64,000 nucleotides of DNA from Rhinopomastus cyanomelas (Eukaryota > Chordata > Aves > Bucerotiformes > Rhinopomastidae). The stretch spans positions 62,001 to 126,000 of the forward strand of contig VXBP01001156.1 of NCBI GenBank assembly GCA_013400115.1, written 5' to 3'. Shown here piece by piece: positions 38,341-50,079 of this stretch. The position numbers and the translations under genes are program-made. Position 1 is the first letter of the stretch, and each line of letters begins with the position of its first letter. Below the pieces are notes generated by a model. That model ran no database searches and had not been told where the DNA came from. It worked only from the letters and a program-made list of their open reading frames with translations.

Positions 38341-38617
38341 GTTGTGTCATGGCGATGCGAACATCATACGTTACAGAAAGCGAGGTCAGTCTGTCTCGCC
38401 CAAACAAAGCACAGTGGGCTTTGCACACTTACAACGTGTTGTTGGGATCCAACGAGTTCACATGCTGTAGCATTTCTATTTCTTCATGAGACCCCCTCTG
38501 AGTACCCTGGCCTGTTTCTCACAATTTAACAGCCACGACCTTGTACTTCCTGCCAAGAGGTTTTACCAGTTACTAGAGCAGCCAGCACTGTTACCTGACA
38601 GTATTCAGTCATTAACA
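38341..38617 (-). pseudogene. CLK1: Decayed duplicate of a CLK1 exon with intron flanks
   Basis: This is a second copy of 34860-35141, which contains the CLK1 exon 34950-35066. Identity is high across the acceptor side, the exon, the donor (gtaagtgtgc) and about 90 bases of intron, so it arose by DNA duplication and not by retroposition. In this copy the frame is broken: the stretch matching VKVVRN has lost a base and runs into a stop, and another indel lies in the region matching GYSEEAHKE. It lies about 3.4 kb upstream of the functional exon and beyond the CpG island, flanked by two other duplicated segments. Confidence 0.85.
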
Positions 38618-38621
38618 CAAG

Positions 38622-39013
38622 ATACAAACAAGCTAAAACAGCTAAAACATTACATGTAACTTTTCTGGAAAGGACATACTGAGTGTCCATGACAGATTCT
38701 GATATAAAGGATAAGTGACTCCCACTGACCTGACAGCACCCTATCTTGTGCCAAGCACAGCTGCATAAAGACTCTGGCTGCACTTGCAATGCTTCACAGT
38801 ATTGCTCATAGGTTCACGTAGCAGCAAGACACTGGCCATACCCAATTTCACTGCGAATTACCGAAACTTTATGGCTGGAAAGCCCATTTCCAAGTGACAG
38901 ATTGCCACTTCTAACCTTCTGACACAAAGACAAGGTCAGGCAGTCACTTGTAACTGCGTAAATCTTAACGGCACAGAATGAAAGGACACCGTATCTCCAT
39001 AAGGAAACGGACT
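38622..39013. repeat. Local duplicate B, copy 1 (contiguous)
   Basis: A contiguous block containing 'gacagattctgatataaagg', 'tgacctgacagcaccctatc', 'agtgacagattgccacttct' and 'acaccgtatctccataagga'. The same pieces recur in the same order, but separated, in PPIL3 introns at about 42726-42990, 44526-44597 and 46310-46352. Confidence 0.88.
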
Positions 39014-39019
39014 AAATAT

Positions 39020-39171
39020 AAGAAAATAAAAGTAAGTTTCATCACAAACATTTCCAAATTGTTGGGTTTTTAATGTCTGCCAGCCTTTTACCAGGTTTCG
39101 GTCATATTTTTGGAGTGTGGACAGAACACAAATACCCACTCTTAAGACCAACTAAATGGAGTTCTTGACAG
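39020..39171. repeat. Local duplicate A, copy 2
   Basis: Second copy of the 150-base segment at 38180-38330. With the CLK exon copy and block B it forms the order A - exon copy - B - A. Confidence 0.9.
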
Positions 39172-41860
39172 ATCCAAACAGATCAGTCTTTTAAGTCCAC
39201 AGAATTGATAAACCAACCAACTAAATAACCCCCAAAAGCCAAACCCACAGAACTAACCTGTTTTTCCCCCGCTGTTTGCTAACACCACATGACGGGCAGC
39301 TGAGGCTGCTACTCTGCCACACCAGTAGCCCTTTGCCACCACCTCTCGCACAGGAGCTGTGGTGCCTGTTAGTCATATCTCCCTCAGCAGAACTAAGCAG
39401 GCAACACACCTCAGGTTTGGTTCTCTAAAGCTCATCAGAAGCCAATAGCTCATGTGCAATCTAATCTAGGGGGTGGGGGAAAAGGGATCTTAGGACAGAA
39501 GAGTCCTGAAATGCTACAACAGCCTATACACACCAGTTCCCTAAAGGGAACATTTTATTTTCTATTCTGGGAAGTACTAAACTTTTTGAAATACCTCCAT
39601 CCCTAACAAATTACCCTCCTTGATTTTTCTCTTTTTCTGTAAAGTTATTTCCCACACAGACCCTTTAAGGAACTTACATGCGCTAGCTGGTGCATTATCT
39701 ACAGACAGGGACCACTTCACTTGTGCCCACTGCTCTACAGCTTAGACCAAGTCCTGCTCCCAGCAAGACACTTGTAACACCAACTTTGCCTGTTGCTTTT
39801 CTAATGCCAACAAGGGCCAGAGACCCATCACAGTTACAATGCCAGACTGCTGCTTTAATCAACATAGTTGAGTTTGCACGGGTAGAAGTCTTTCAGTCGA
39901 ACCCACCTTGCGGCTATAGGGTTTGTGCTAAAGGCCCAGACCAAGGAATTAAGACCGAGCGAGGGGTTTATAAAGCACAAGCCAACAAGCACAGGACTGT
40001 CTGCAACATTTTTGGTATTGAAAGGATAACACATCTCAGCACTACTTCACAGCTGATTGTGTGCGAGAACTAAACTGCTCTCGTGCTGGCACGGGGCAGT
40101 GCAACGGCACACACACAAAAAATCGCAGCTGGGCTATGTCACACTCTGCTGCTTTCTCTTCAAAGAGAGGACAGCCTCAACACCAGTTACTACTTTTTCT
40201 TTTGCACTACAGGTTCTCAGGGAGAACCTGAGAGAGGTTCAGAGCCACAAATACAAAAACAGATACAATTTTTAAAAGTTAGGATGCAATCCTGCCCCAC
40301 TAGATCACTCTCCTGTCAATACAGAGTTTTGCCTTAAAAAAACCTAATCAATATCTAATGCGTCCTCCAGAGAGCAAACAGCTCGGTGCCCTTGTATTTC
40401 ACATTCTGTACAACAGCCTCATTTTGTAAAGGAAAGATCAAACGACCTGCAGTTGTTTCCAGTTCAGTGCCAGACGTCATCAGCATTTCGCATTTTTAAA
40501 ATGATTGGTTCGTTTGCACTGTACAAAAAATTCCACTATGCCCTTCCCTCTGAACAGCAGCAGGGCCAGTCCAGCACGCAGTTGCTTGCTACAACAACTG
40601 ATTACACAGAAGAGCCAAAAGAGAGCACAGAACAAAATAATAAGGATTACACGGCACAGACATCGAGTCTGCTAAGTGATGCGGACTGAATCTGAAGAGG
40701 ATATGGGGAAGAAGTCCACAAGTGCAGGAGCTGGATGCAGGAACTATGGGCACTCTGTTGTCCAGGTCTCAGCACAGCTACAACTAGGAAAAAAGCCTCT
40801 CACCTCTACAGACAATACAGCCAGACAGTGAAACAATGTGGAAATGAGTTGATTCCTTCCTGATTTATGGAAGCAAAAATGCATTTTCAAAATCTACAAA
40901 GACGACCACAGCATTATGCTTCTCCCAGTATGTCCAAGGTGAAGAACTGCTTTTCTCACATGCACTCTCACTTTCCTGCTTGACTCAGTTTATTTCAGGC
41001 TGACTGTACTGACCTGAGCATAGGATCACTTTAAATATATATAGATACACATACACACACACATACATGCACAGATTCTGTTTTCCCTCTTGCCCAGCCA
41101 ATGCTCAGATTATTTCTTCATGTTCTTGTAGACCTATTTGACAGGTCTCTCTTTATTTGCTCAACATCATCTTGGCCATGGTACCTTTTATTATTTTGGG
41201 CGTATCGGGATACTTTTGATTAGAAGTCTGATCGCTCTTTGGTTACCTCCTACTGTTTGGGCAATATTTGTTGTGACAAAAACCAACAGTAAATCACAAG
41301 TTTTGATCAACAGCTACCTAAAGATATAAAGACTTACGCGTCCACACCAAAAACACTGTGCTAGATCCAGAGGCGGTCGCTTTTGATCTGCCTTTCAGGG
41401 AGGCTGAGGAGGTTACCATTCCAACACAGCAGTACAAGAGCAAGCACTCCTCTAAACATAGTCTTTAATCCTCTAGGCCAGAAAGGCTCATCAGTCTGCA
41501 ACACTGCTCTGAGCTAGGGGGGAAAATGAGTTGTCTGTTTATAAAAACTAGAACTCACACAAGAATGTTCCAGGAAACTGCTTGCATGAAATTGTAGCAA
41601 AGGAAAGCGTTTCAGCGTGGTATCACTAAGAAAGATACATCAGAAAACAAGGATTTGCAAACAAAATAAAAATAAATATTTAAAAGTCTCTTCTTATTTA
41701 CAAGTATAAAAAGCAATGTTTAAAAATCAAAGTCCTGGAAGACATTGGAAATACTGGTCTTTAAAGCACAAGCCTCCTCCATGACAACTCCCAAACAACT
41801 TCACAACTCCTGAAACTCCTGTATTCGATGTGCAAAGGCACGAACTGGCTCAAGTAACCC
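39172..41860. other. Intergenic, CLK1 upstream side to PPIL3 3' end
   Basis: No gene or CR1 was recognised. Composition is moderate. An (AC/AT)-rich microsatellite lies at 41033-41070. ORFs at 39690-40073 and 40453-40689 show no domains or exon borders. The end of the stretch is downstream of the PPIL3 poly(A) signal. Confidence 0.5.
41033..41070. repeat. AT/AC-rich microsatellite
   Basis: Short alternating run: 'aaatatatatagatacacat' then 'acacacacacatacatg'. Confidence 0.75.
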
Positions 41861-41862
41861 TT

Positions 41863-41868
41863 TTTAAT
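41863..41868 (-). terminator. PPIL3: Candidate PPIL3 poly(A) signal
   Basis: TTTAAT on the plus strand is ATTAAA on the minus strand, 73 bases after the PPIL3 stop. It is a common variant signal; no nearer AATAAA was seen. Confidence 0.4.
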
Positions 41869-41940
41869 GGCTCTTTAAATGCACGTATATCGGCAGTCAA
41901 TCTGACCAGTCTCTACAGAACCCATCAAGGCACTCTGTGG

Positions 41941-44900
41941 CTACAGAGCAAAAGGGTTGGCATGAATTGTAATATCTTTAATGCGGACATCATTAAGAGG
42001 TCGGTAGGTTTTCTCATTCACAGGCAGCTTCTCCAGCTCATCCAGGGTCTCCAAGCCATCAATAACTCTGGAATGAAAGCAGAGGCGCAATCAATCTCGC
42101 TCCAATAATCATTTCAGTTTCACAACATTATCTCAAAGCACTTTACAGTGAAGTATTATGGAGCATGAACTTTGAAAGTAAATCACAGAATCGCTCTGGT
42201 CGGAAAAGACCCCTGGGATCATCGAGTCCAACCATCTCCCCTACCTTACAAGTTCACCCCTAAACCACACCCCTCAACACCTCATTCAAAACATCTTCAA
42301 ACACATCTGTGGATGGCAAGTCAACCACCTCTCTGGGAAGCCCATTCCAGTGCCTGACCATCCTTGCTGTGAAAAAATTCTTCCCAATATCAAGTCTAAA
42401 CCTACCCTGTTGTAACTTGAATCCATTGGCTCTTGTTCTATCACTAATTGCTTGTGAGAAGAGATCAGCACCAACCTCTCCACAACGTCCTTTCAGGTAG
42501 TTGTAGAGAGTGATGAGGTCTCCTTCAGCCTCCTCTTCTTCAAACTAAATAGCCCCAGCTCTTTCAGTCTTTCCTCAGAACATTTATTCTCCAGGCCGCT
42601 CACCAGCTTAGCTGCCCTCCTCTGCATCTTCTCCAGCACCTCCAGATCTCTCTTGTACTTAGGTGCCCCAAACTGGACACAATATTCAAGATGTGACCTC
42701 ACAAATGCCGGTGTTTCTTTATCAAGTTACAAACAAGACAGTTAAAATATCACATAGAACTTATTTGGAAAGGACATACGAAGCGTCCATGACAGATTCT
42801 GATATAAAGGACATGATTCCCACTGACCTGACAGCACCCTATCTTGTGCCAACCACGGCTCTATGAAGACTCTGGCTGCACTTGCAGTGCTTCATAGTGC
42901 TGCTCATAGGTTCAAGCAGCAGCAAGACACTGGCCATACCAAATTTCATTGTCGATTACTGAAACTCTATGGCTAGAAAGTCCATTTCACAGATTCACAG
43001 AACACTAGGGATTGGAAGAGAGATCTTGAAAGATCACCTAGTCCAATCCCCCTGCCACAGCAGGATCACTTAGACCAAGTCACACAGGAACATGTCCAGG
43101 TGGGCTATAAACATCTCCAGAGAAGGAGACTCCACAACCCTCCTGGGTACAGTATTAGTGGAGCATTCCCACTGACAACTGAAAGGGGCTCCATAAGTGC
43201 TGAGAGACATCTTCATTTGCAGTTACACAGCCTGCCATGAAGAGTCCCACAAGAAACAGCCCTGTGCAGAAGCCTAGGCAGCTGTCATTGGAACAAGACG
43301 CTAATGTGGGGGCATTTTACGGACATTCTAAGTTCTTCTTCTCCAGAAGTTTTAGAAGCAAAATGATTTATCTCACTTGTGAGACGACCGTCTCCAGCTC
43401 CAGTATTACTTGGCAATTTAAAGCAAACAGGGTTCAGATTCCTGCACACACAAGATGCGTTTCAGAAATAACTGCTCTCTTGAAAGAGTTAAGAGCCTCT
43501 GCACCTCTTCCTAAACGCTGCACAGTCAGAACATCGCTCCCTCTCTTACTAACGAGTATGGTTCAGTAATTGCAAGGTGATTTTAAATTCTAACTCACAG
43601 TAATTACATTTGCAGGAAATGACAGTTAATTATTCATGCAAATGCCTGTTTTAGGTGTGGCCGGACTAGTGCACAAACCATGAGGCAGGGGTAGGGAAAC
43701 ACAGCCTTCAGTGTGCCCCACAGAGTCTACAATATCTGACATCACACAGAGTGAAACAAGCTTTCTTTGCTGCAAACCACTACCAACTGAAAGCAACTTC
43801 TACATGGAATTTTAAATTAGAAGTGTAGTTCAACATGAAGAATATTCATACTCCAGGCAGCTTTAGCTATTGTGCACAGACTTGCAGCCAACATACAGCC
43901 CAGACCTGCAGTTTGCCACTCCAGTTTCACCTCTAGACCATGATAAACTTCATTCTGATCATAAGCATAGAATTATATTATCATCAAGGTTAGAAAACAC
44001 CTTCACGGTCAGGTCCAGCAATCTGCCTTGCAACCCGCAACCACCAACCCATCTCCTGGAACATCATGTCTGCCTGTTTTAACTCCTCCAGGGACAGTGC
44101 CTCCACCCCATCTCTGGGCAGCTTGTTCCATGATCTCACCACTCTATCTGGGAAGAAGCTTTCTGTAAGAACCAATCTGAACCTCCCTTGGCACAACTTT
44201 ACCCCATTTCCTCTTGTCTTATTGCTAATCACTAGGGAAAAAGAGGCAAACGCCCACCTCACCACAACCTCCCTTCAGGTAGTTGTACAGAGCAGTGAGG
44301 TCTCCCCTCAGCCTCCTCTTTGCCAGGCTGAACAGTCCAAGCTCCCTCAGCCTCTCCTCATGAGACCTGTTCTCCAGACCCATAACCAGCCCAGGTGCCC
44401 TTCTCTGCCCCTTCTCCAGCATCTCCATGTCCTTCCTACGCTGCAGTACACTGAAGGTACATGGCATTTTGTGCTTCTACCCTACCCAGGCACAGAATGT
44501 GACAAACTGCCCGCAGGAGATGCAGATTTCCAAGTGACAGATTGCCACTTCTAACCTTCTGACACAAACACAAGGTCACTCATAACTGTGTAACTCTAAC
44601 AGCGCTAACACGTTTTAGGCTTCTGGGTTTCCTGTTCAGGCAGGATTGTTCTAATACACCTCTTACTTTTTTCTTTAAATCACTAGCTCTGGTAAATCTT
44701 TTTACAATGTATATCCCAGTAATGGACTTGGCAGAAACCACCATGTGCTCTTCACACTCCACTCAGATGCATCAACTCTGAATCTAGAAGGCTGGCCTGT
44801 GGAAAAGCAGGGCCTGCATCTGCTCTTCTGCTGATGGAGCAGAATCATCAGAATCATCTTAAAGTGCCACAGAAAAGCCAACCACGTTCATCTGTCAGAC

Positions 44901-47900
44901 ACTCTAGCATTTTCTTAGGAGGATGTCTAAAACACCTATTTTCCTTCACATTCATAAAACTCAGAAATGACAGGAACACCTGAATACTTAGATGTCTACA
45001 TACATCACAAGTGGAAGAACACAGACGTTCACATTTCAGGAGCTTCCTTTGACTACATAACCACATCTTTCAATAACTGGCAACTTCTTCCTCAACAGAT
45101 TCACTTGTACGTTGGACATTTTAACAACAAAGCAAAAAAGACACCATGATTTTGAGACAGAAAAGGCTGTCTCTGACTCAAAAATGGACCATATGCTTTC
45201 AAGGATGCTATGTTATTAGCAGTGTCTATTAACATGACAACACATCTGTATAAACTGTCAGCTCCAGAAGCTCTATCTTACCAACGGGAAGTTCCACCTG
45301 AACAGAAGCGCGACCCTGTCAGTACCACACCCATGCCCACATCCAGTCCCAAATCATATCTCCAATTCTTACTTCGCCTCACAACCAAGTTGTGCTGGAT
45401 GCTGGTTAAAAACAGGCTGCATCCTTTTGGGCATGGATGAAAAGCCAAGCTGAAATAACCAGTGGGGGAGGAAAAGACAGAAAAGCTCCACTCTTGCCCT
45501 AACTTTCAATGACTACTTCCATCCAGTTCCCTGCTACTAAGAAAAAGGAAGCCGCTCATTCTGGCGACAGTGCAAGAGCAAATATTTACAGATCCACGTG
45601 AACGAGCTTCAGAACCAGAAACTTGCACATTTGAACTGCATCTGCCCCGCCGTGTTCAGACCTTTCACACAAGATGTTAAGGAGTCAAGCAAGTTGGATC
45701 ACTTACTTTCCAAACACTGTATACTTCATGTCTAGGTGCGGTTGCTTGCCGTAAGTGATGAAGAACTGCGATCCATTGGTATTCGGACCATTGTTTGCCA
45801 TTGAAACTACCCCACGGACACTGTGCTGCAAGAGAGAGAAAATCCTCAACATGAATACACACGTGTGGAAGCAGGACTGCAAAACAAAGCGCTCTGTGAC
45901 TTAATGTTGCGGTTTGAATTTGCGCAGGTTTCTCATACCGAGGGACTGGGGCATTACTATGGCAGTTTGTGATAAGCAGCTTGGAATTCCAAGCTGAATT
46001 TGTGACTCTGTGAACCAGCATGACTCTTGTGGAGCTTCTGTCTCCCCGTTTCTTCTGGAAAGCTTAGTTATTGTCTGGTCTTTGTTTGGAGAGCAGCACA
46101 AGTCACTGGGCAGCAGTGACTTGGAACATGATGAATAGAGAGAGCGTGAGTTCTGAAACCTCACAGATCAGCAAAGGAAAGGTTTCGCCTGCATCCACTG
46201 TTGGCTGAAATGGAAAGCATTTTCCCCATAGGAAATGGCAGGCTGACTTGGAGGCGCGTGGATCAGAGAACTGGCCCTTACAGAATCCATTGGCACTGGG
46301 ATGCATAGGCACAGATTGAATGGACACCGTATCTCCATAAGGAAACGGACTGCTGGAGGTTTCTTTATGGAGGGGGTGCAGATAGGGTGGCGTAAGAACT
46401 CCCTGTACGTCTGTGTTGTGCGAATGAAACGCGTCTTGCAGAGTTTCAAGCCAGTCTATGGTTGTGCCTGCAACTTTTGTGAGAGGTGTTGAACTCTCCC
46501 TGTCTGGCTTTGTTTTGGCCCTTTGTCACAAAGGGCCAAAACAATTAACTGGTTAATCTCACCTCAAACCTCAGCAGCTAAGCAGTCAATGACACTTAGT
46601 ACTCTGCCTCAAAGCCCTTATTAAGGGAACAACCTTCCTGCTAATACAAGCCATCACAGTGTACAATTAACCCCTCAAAGTACTCCTTCAGGTAGAAACT
46701 ATTGGCCTTCAGTGCACAAAAATACTGTTACAAACTCCTGTTGCTGTTTTCAGCCATGAAAACTCTCAAAGCTAACTTGCCAAATACAGAAGCACCAATT
46801 CCTATTGTAGTGATAATTTCTGTATTTCTATCACAAGATCACACCCTGCTGCACAATTACCAGAGAGATGTTTAATACAGGACAACACAATGACGACCCT
46901 TCCCCAATCCATAAAAGAAAATCCATATGAAAACACAACTGCATATTGACATCACAGAAATACCTTCAGGTATTCACTGAATTCATCTTCAAACTTCTTG
47001 CCCCAGATGCTGTTACCTCCTTTCCCAGTGCCTGACAAAGAAGCACCACAACAGATTACTGCATCTTCAAAGCTACAAATCCAGAAATCGCCTTCTGCTA
47101 GAACACTTTTCAGCAAGGATTCTAGGTTAGCCTGTAATTTAGTTGAGGCTGGGATCAGGTTCTTGCATCTTGATAGGGAGCAGTACATGCCTGCATAAGG
47201 AACACCTTTTAAACAGCAAAGTGAAACACAGACATATCCCCAGGTTAAACTTGTACAGGAAGACATGCAGTTGCACCAGTCTTTCTCCCAAGGAATTAAT
47301 GTCTGGGACATTTTCTGTTTTAGAGACAGGCTACACTGCCTCTGAAGGCAGCAACCAGAGAAATCACAGCAGCAACTGCTCCTCCCTGTTTAACAGCTGG
47401 TATGTCAGCACAACTACCACATTTCAGGAGATGGTTTAGTGGTTAGGGTTTGTAGGGCAGACGGCTGGACTGGGTGTTGTTGAAGGTCTTTTCCAGCCTT
47501 GGTGAGTCCAGGATTCTGTGTAGCACAAACAGCTGGAAGAACTCAAGTTTGTGGAATGCTTTGCTGCTGCACAACTACTCAGTGCTAGGGAAACAGATGC
47601 TCTTCTGTAAGGTCACTACAGAAAAGCAATGCCATCATAAAGACCTATATCAACAAGATCAAGATTATTATTCTTATTATTCTACTACAATATTCTACAA
47701 TATTATTCTACTTCTAATTTACTTATGTTTTGGCTTTCATAGTGTAATCCTTTTTATGTTTGTCGATTTTATTTCTATTTTATTTTCATGTGTATTTCAC
47801 TATAGAGAGACACAGACAGAATAATTTACCTGATGGATCCCCTGTCTGAACCATGAAGCCTTTTATGTTCCGGTGAAACACGCATCCATTGTAGTAGTTA

Positions 47901-49643
47901 CTAGCGCACAGAGCCAGAAAGTTCTAAGGAAATAAAACAAACCACATTAATTACAATCAAATTTGTGCCAGTATACACAAGCCCAGGGACATCTGGAATC
48001 CCACACCATGTGCTGTATTTTCCCTTAAGGGCAAAAGACATTTCTGGAGACTCTGGCTAGAAATGGGCAGCATTTCTGGAGCCGTATCTGGCTAGAAATG
48101 GGCAGCAGTACAACAGCACGTAAACTCCATGAGGAAAACAGGCACAGTGTGAGCTCAAACTGTTAGCATTCAGTTATGTTATTGATTGGACTAGATGATC
48201 TTTCGAGGTCCCTTCCAATCCGTAATGATTCTATGATTCTATGTGAGAGGACTACCTGCAAAGGTACTTCACCTCCTCCACCGTTTTCTCTATTTCTGCA
48301 GCTCTGCTCCTTTTACTTACTTCACAAGTCTTTGGTGTCCGCTCACAGAACAGTTCCATTTTAATATCTCCCACATCAGTATGCACTGTGACAGCCTGAA
48401 CAAGAAGCAGAAAGGAATAGTTCAATCAACCACAAAGTACTAACACACTCACGGTTATTTCCCAGTCCCAACCACCAAGACCATCAGCAAATTCCCACTC
48501 TGTATAACCACTGTTTCAATAGGAGGCCGTAGGCAAGACCGCTCTCACACACCTTCCACATTTCACAGTCAGCCAATGTTACAGGTTGGAAGGGACCTTG
48601 AAAGATCACCTAAGTCCAACCCTCCCCTGCTGGAGCAGGGTAAGCCTGCAGCACCTGCTGGACCCAGACTCTCTCCCATCCAAGTACAAACCAGGCGTGA
48701 CCTTGCTTAGCCAGTCAAACATTCCATCTCTGTTTCCAGTGAAAGCACCAGAAACCACTCAGTTTCATTCCGCTTCAGGACAAATCAAGTTTACCACAGT
48801 AATGCAAAAGCCCTCTTTCATACTGCTGCCCTCCAGAAATACACTATTCATTTGCAAACTGCACCTGCTTGGACACCTCATTGCAAAGCTGAACAATCCA
48901 TGTTCTATCTGTTTCAGCTGTGGTGCATATACCTCACTGCTTTACAGCCAGAGGAACAAGGGGTAGGTTACTTGCCTGCAGCCTTTTGAGTGGGAAGGCT
49001 ACAGACGGTCTGCCTTCACAAACAAGCTATTACACACTTAAGAGTTTATAAATAACTTCCCAAGAATTTAACCAGTAACCTCATAAAATATATCTCTACA
49101 GGCCAAACACGTCACAGTGCTCCCATGTAAAGTGCTAAGCTCAAAAACAATTATTGCCAGGCTATACCGGACATAAGTGTAGAGGAAAACTGATTAATGC
49201 ATTAGCACCAAGTTGATACTCTAGATATTTTTCCAGGAGTACAGACGTAGAGAACACAGTTGCCCACAGGGACCATGAAAAAGCTACAGGTCTATGCACA
49301 GTTTGCAAAACCAAGTCTTGACTTCCCGATTTGCCAAACGTTCAAAAGTCTGCAGGCATAGATCACATACGCTCAAGCCATGCTGTGTACTCGCAACATG
49401 GATGTTCCCGTTGCACAATAAAACAGACTTCCACATGTCAGCCAAGTTAGGATTAAAATTTAGGATCTCAGCACTGAAACTCCAATTATATTTTACACTG
49501 AAGTAAATAGTTTGATTTTCCTTTTCACAACAGAAGTCTGAAACAAAAACTTATACTTTCCACTACAAATTCTTGACAGCGTCAAGAGATGAGCATTTCA
49601 GAAAGAGTAACAAGACATTACAAAGTGCTTTAGTTCTCACCAT
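41941..49643 (-). CDS. PPIL3: Peptidyl-prolyl cis-trans isomerase-like 3 (cyclophilin)
   Basis: Single-domain cyclophilin associated with the spliceosome (family knowledge). Exons in coding order: 49641-49643 (the ATG is the last codon of an exon spanning 49641-49688), 48321-48395, 47830-47923, 46964-47031, 45707-45825, 41941-42067; 161 residues, the usual length. The protein begins M-AVTVHTDVGDIKMELFCER. It keeps the active-site strand FHRNIKGFMVQTGDPSGTGK, GGNSIWGKKFEDEF, ANNGPNTNGSQFFITYGKQP and the C-terminus RPLNDVRIKDITIHANPFAL. The start exon has a good acceptor (ctttgcag) and donor (ATG|gtgaga). A noncoding exon ends at 50375 in the CpG island shared with NIF3L1. Introns are loaded with CR1 pieces and with the dispersed duplicate B. 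Confidence 0.96.
42183..42700 (-). mobile_element. CR1 in PPIL3 intron
   Basis: Inverted CR1 3' portion. The plus strand starts 'cacagaatcgctctggtcgg'; the minus-strand frame 42493-42702 reads RSHLEYCVQFGAPKYKRDLE then LGLFSLKKRRLKE. Frames are broken. Confidence 0.9.
42726..42990. repeat. Duplicate B, copy 2, first piece
   Basis: Matches the start of 38622-39013 ('gacagattctgatataaagg', 'tgacctgacagcaccctatc', 'agcagcaagacactggccat'). Similarity stops at 'ccatttc', where unrelated DNA carrying CR1 pieces begins. Similarity resumes at 44526 after another 'atttc', a possible target-site duplication. Confidence 0.85.
43000..43165 (-). mobile_element. CR1 3' end
   Basis: The plus strand reads 'attcacagaacactagggat' then 'gatcacctagtccaatcccc' and 'catctccagagaaggagact'. 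It starts exactly where duplicate B is interrupted. Confidence 0.85.
43966..44462 (-). mobile_element. CR1 in PPIL3 intron
   Basis: Inverted CR1. Minus-strand frames read FFPDRVVRSWNKLPRDGVEA and LENRSHEERLRELGLFSLAK, the RT C-terminal region, with breaks between frames. Confidence 0.88.
44526..44597. repeat. Duplicate B, copy 2, second piece
   Basis: Matches 38898-38965 ('ccaagtgacagattgccact', 'tctaaccttctgacacaaa'), continuing the block interrupted at 42990. Confidence 0.82.
46310..46352. repeat. Duplicate B, third piece
   Basis: Nearly identical to 38970-39013 ('acaccgtatctccataagga', 'aacggact'). It lies beyond PPIL3 exon 45707-45825, so its separation from the second piece cannot be a simple insertion. 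Confidence 0.8.
46510..46544. repeat. Near-perfect 35-base palindrome (hairpin)
   Basis: Two 17-base arms around a single central C: 'ttgttttggccctttgt' and its exact reverse complement. It lies in the PPIL3 intron between exons 45707-45825 and 46964-47031. Confidence 0.95.
47436..47520 (+). mobile_element. CR1 3' tail
   Basis: 'ggctggactgggtgttgttg', 'aaggtcttttccagccttgg' and 'aggattctgtg' form an old CR1 3' terminus in a PPIL3 intron. Confidence 0.7.
48041..48107. repeat. Tandem duplication, 32/35-bp unit
   Basis: Two head-to-tail copies of 'tttctggag' plus a few bases plus 'tctggctagaaatgggcagc' plus a. The second copy has three extra bases. It lies in a PPIL3 intron. Confidence 0.9.
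48178..48243 (+). mobile_element. CR1 3' tail
   Basis: 'gattggactagatgatcttt', 'cgaggtcccttccaatccgt' and 'gattctatgattctatg' are the textbook CR1 3' end; only about 65 bases remain. It abuts the PPIL3 exon at 48321. Confidence 0.9.
48573..48700 (-). mobile_element. CR1 3' end
   Basis: 'acaggttggaagggaccttg' and 'aaagatcacctaagtccaac' on the plus strand are the reverse complement of a CR1 3' end; it degrades after about 100 bases. Confidence 0.8.
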
Positions 49644-49724
49644 GTCCGCTTTTCAAAAAAGCTGAGCTAATTAGGATGCTGCAACTTCCTGCAAAGAAAA
49701 CATCGAGTTTGTTGGGTGTTTTCC

Positions 49725-49985
49725 CCACCGATCCCAAGCTTGCAAGTTAACCCCTAACTCAGATCCCATAACATCTCATTCAAACCATCCAAGTCTAAAC
49801 CTATCCTGTTGGAACTGGAACCCATTCCTTCTTGTTCTATCACTAACTGCTTGTGACAAGAGATCAGCATCAGCCTCTGCACAACGTCCTTTCAGGCAGT
49901 TGTACAGCGTGATGACGTCTCGTGTCAGCCTCCTTTTTTCCAAATTAAAGAGCCCCAGATTTATTCTCCAGGCCCTTCCAGGATT
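49725..49985 (-). mobile_element. CR1 fragment
   Basis: Inverted CR1 piece; the minus strand frame 49776-50003 reads INLGLFNLEKRRLTRDVITL then SDRTRRNGFQFQQDRFRL. It lies between the PPIL3 start exon and the CpG-island exon, in the 5' UTR intron. Confidence 0.85.
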
Positions 49986-50079
49986 TAAGTCCCTACTAAG
50001 CACTCACAGCTCTTGCAAAGACTGAAGGCGTATGAGCGGCAGAAGTGAGCTACAAAAGCCGCACGACTGCACCACCTAG

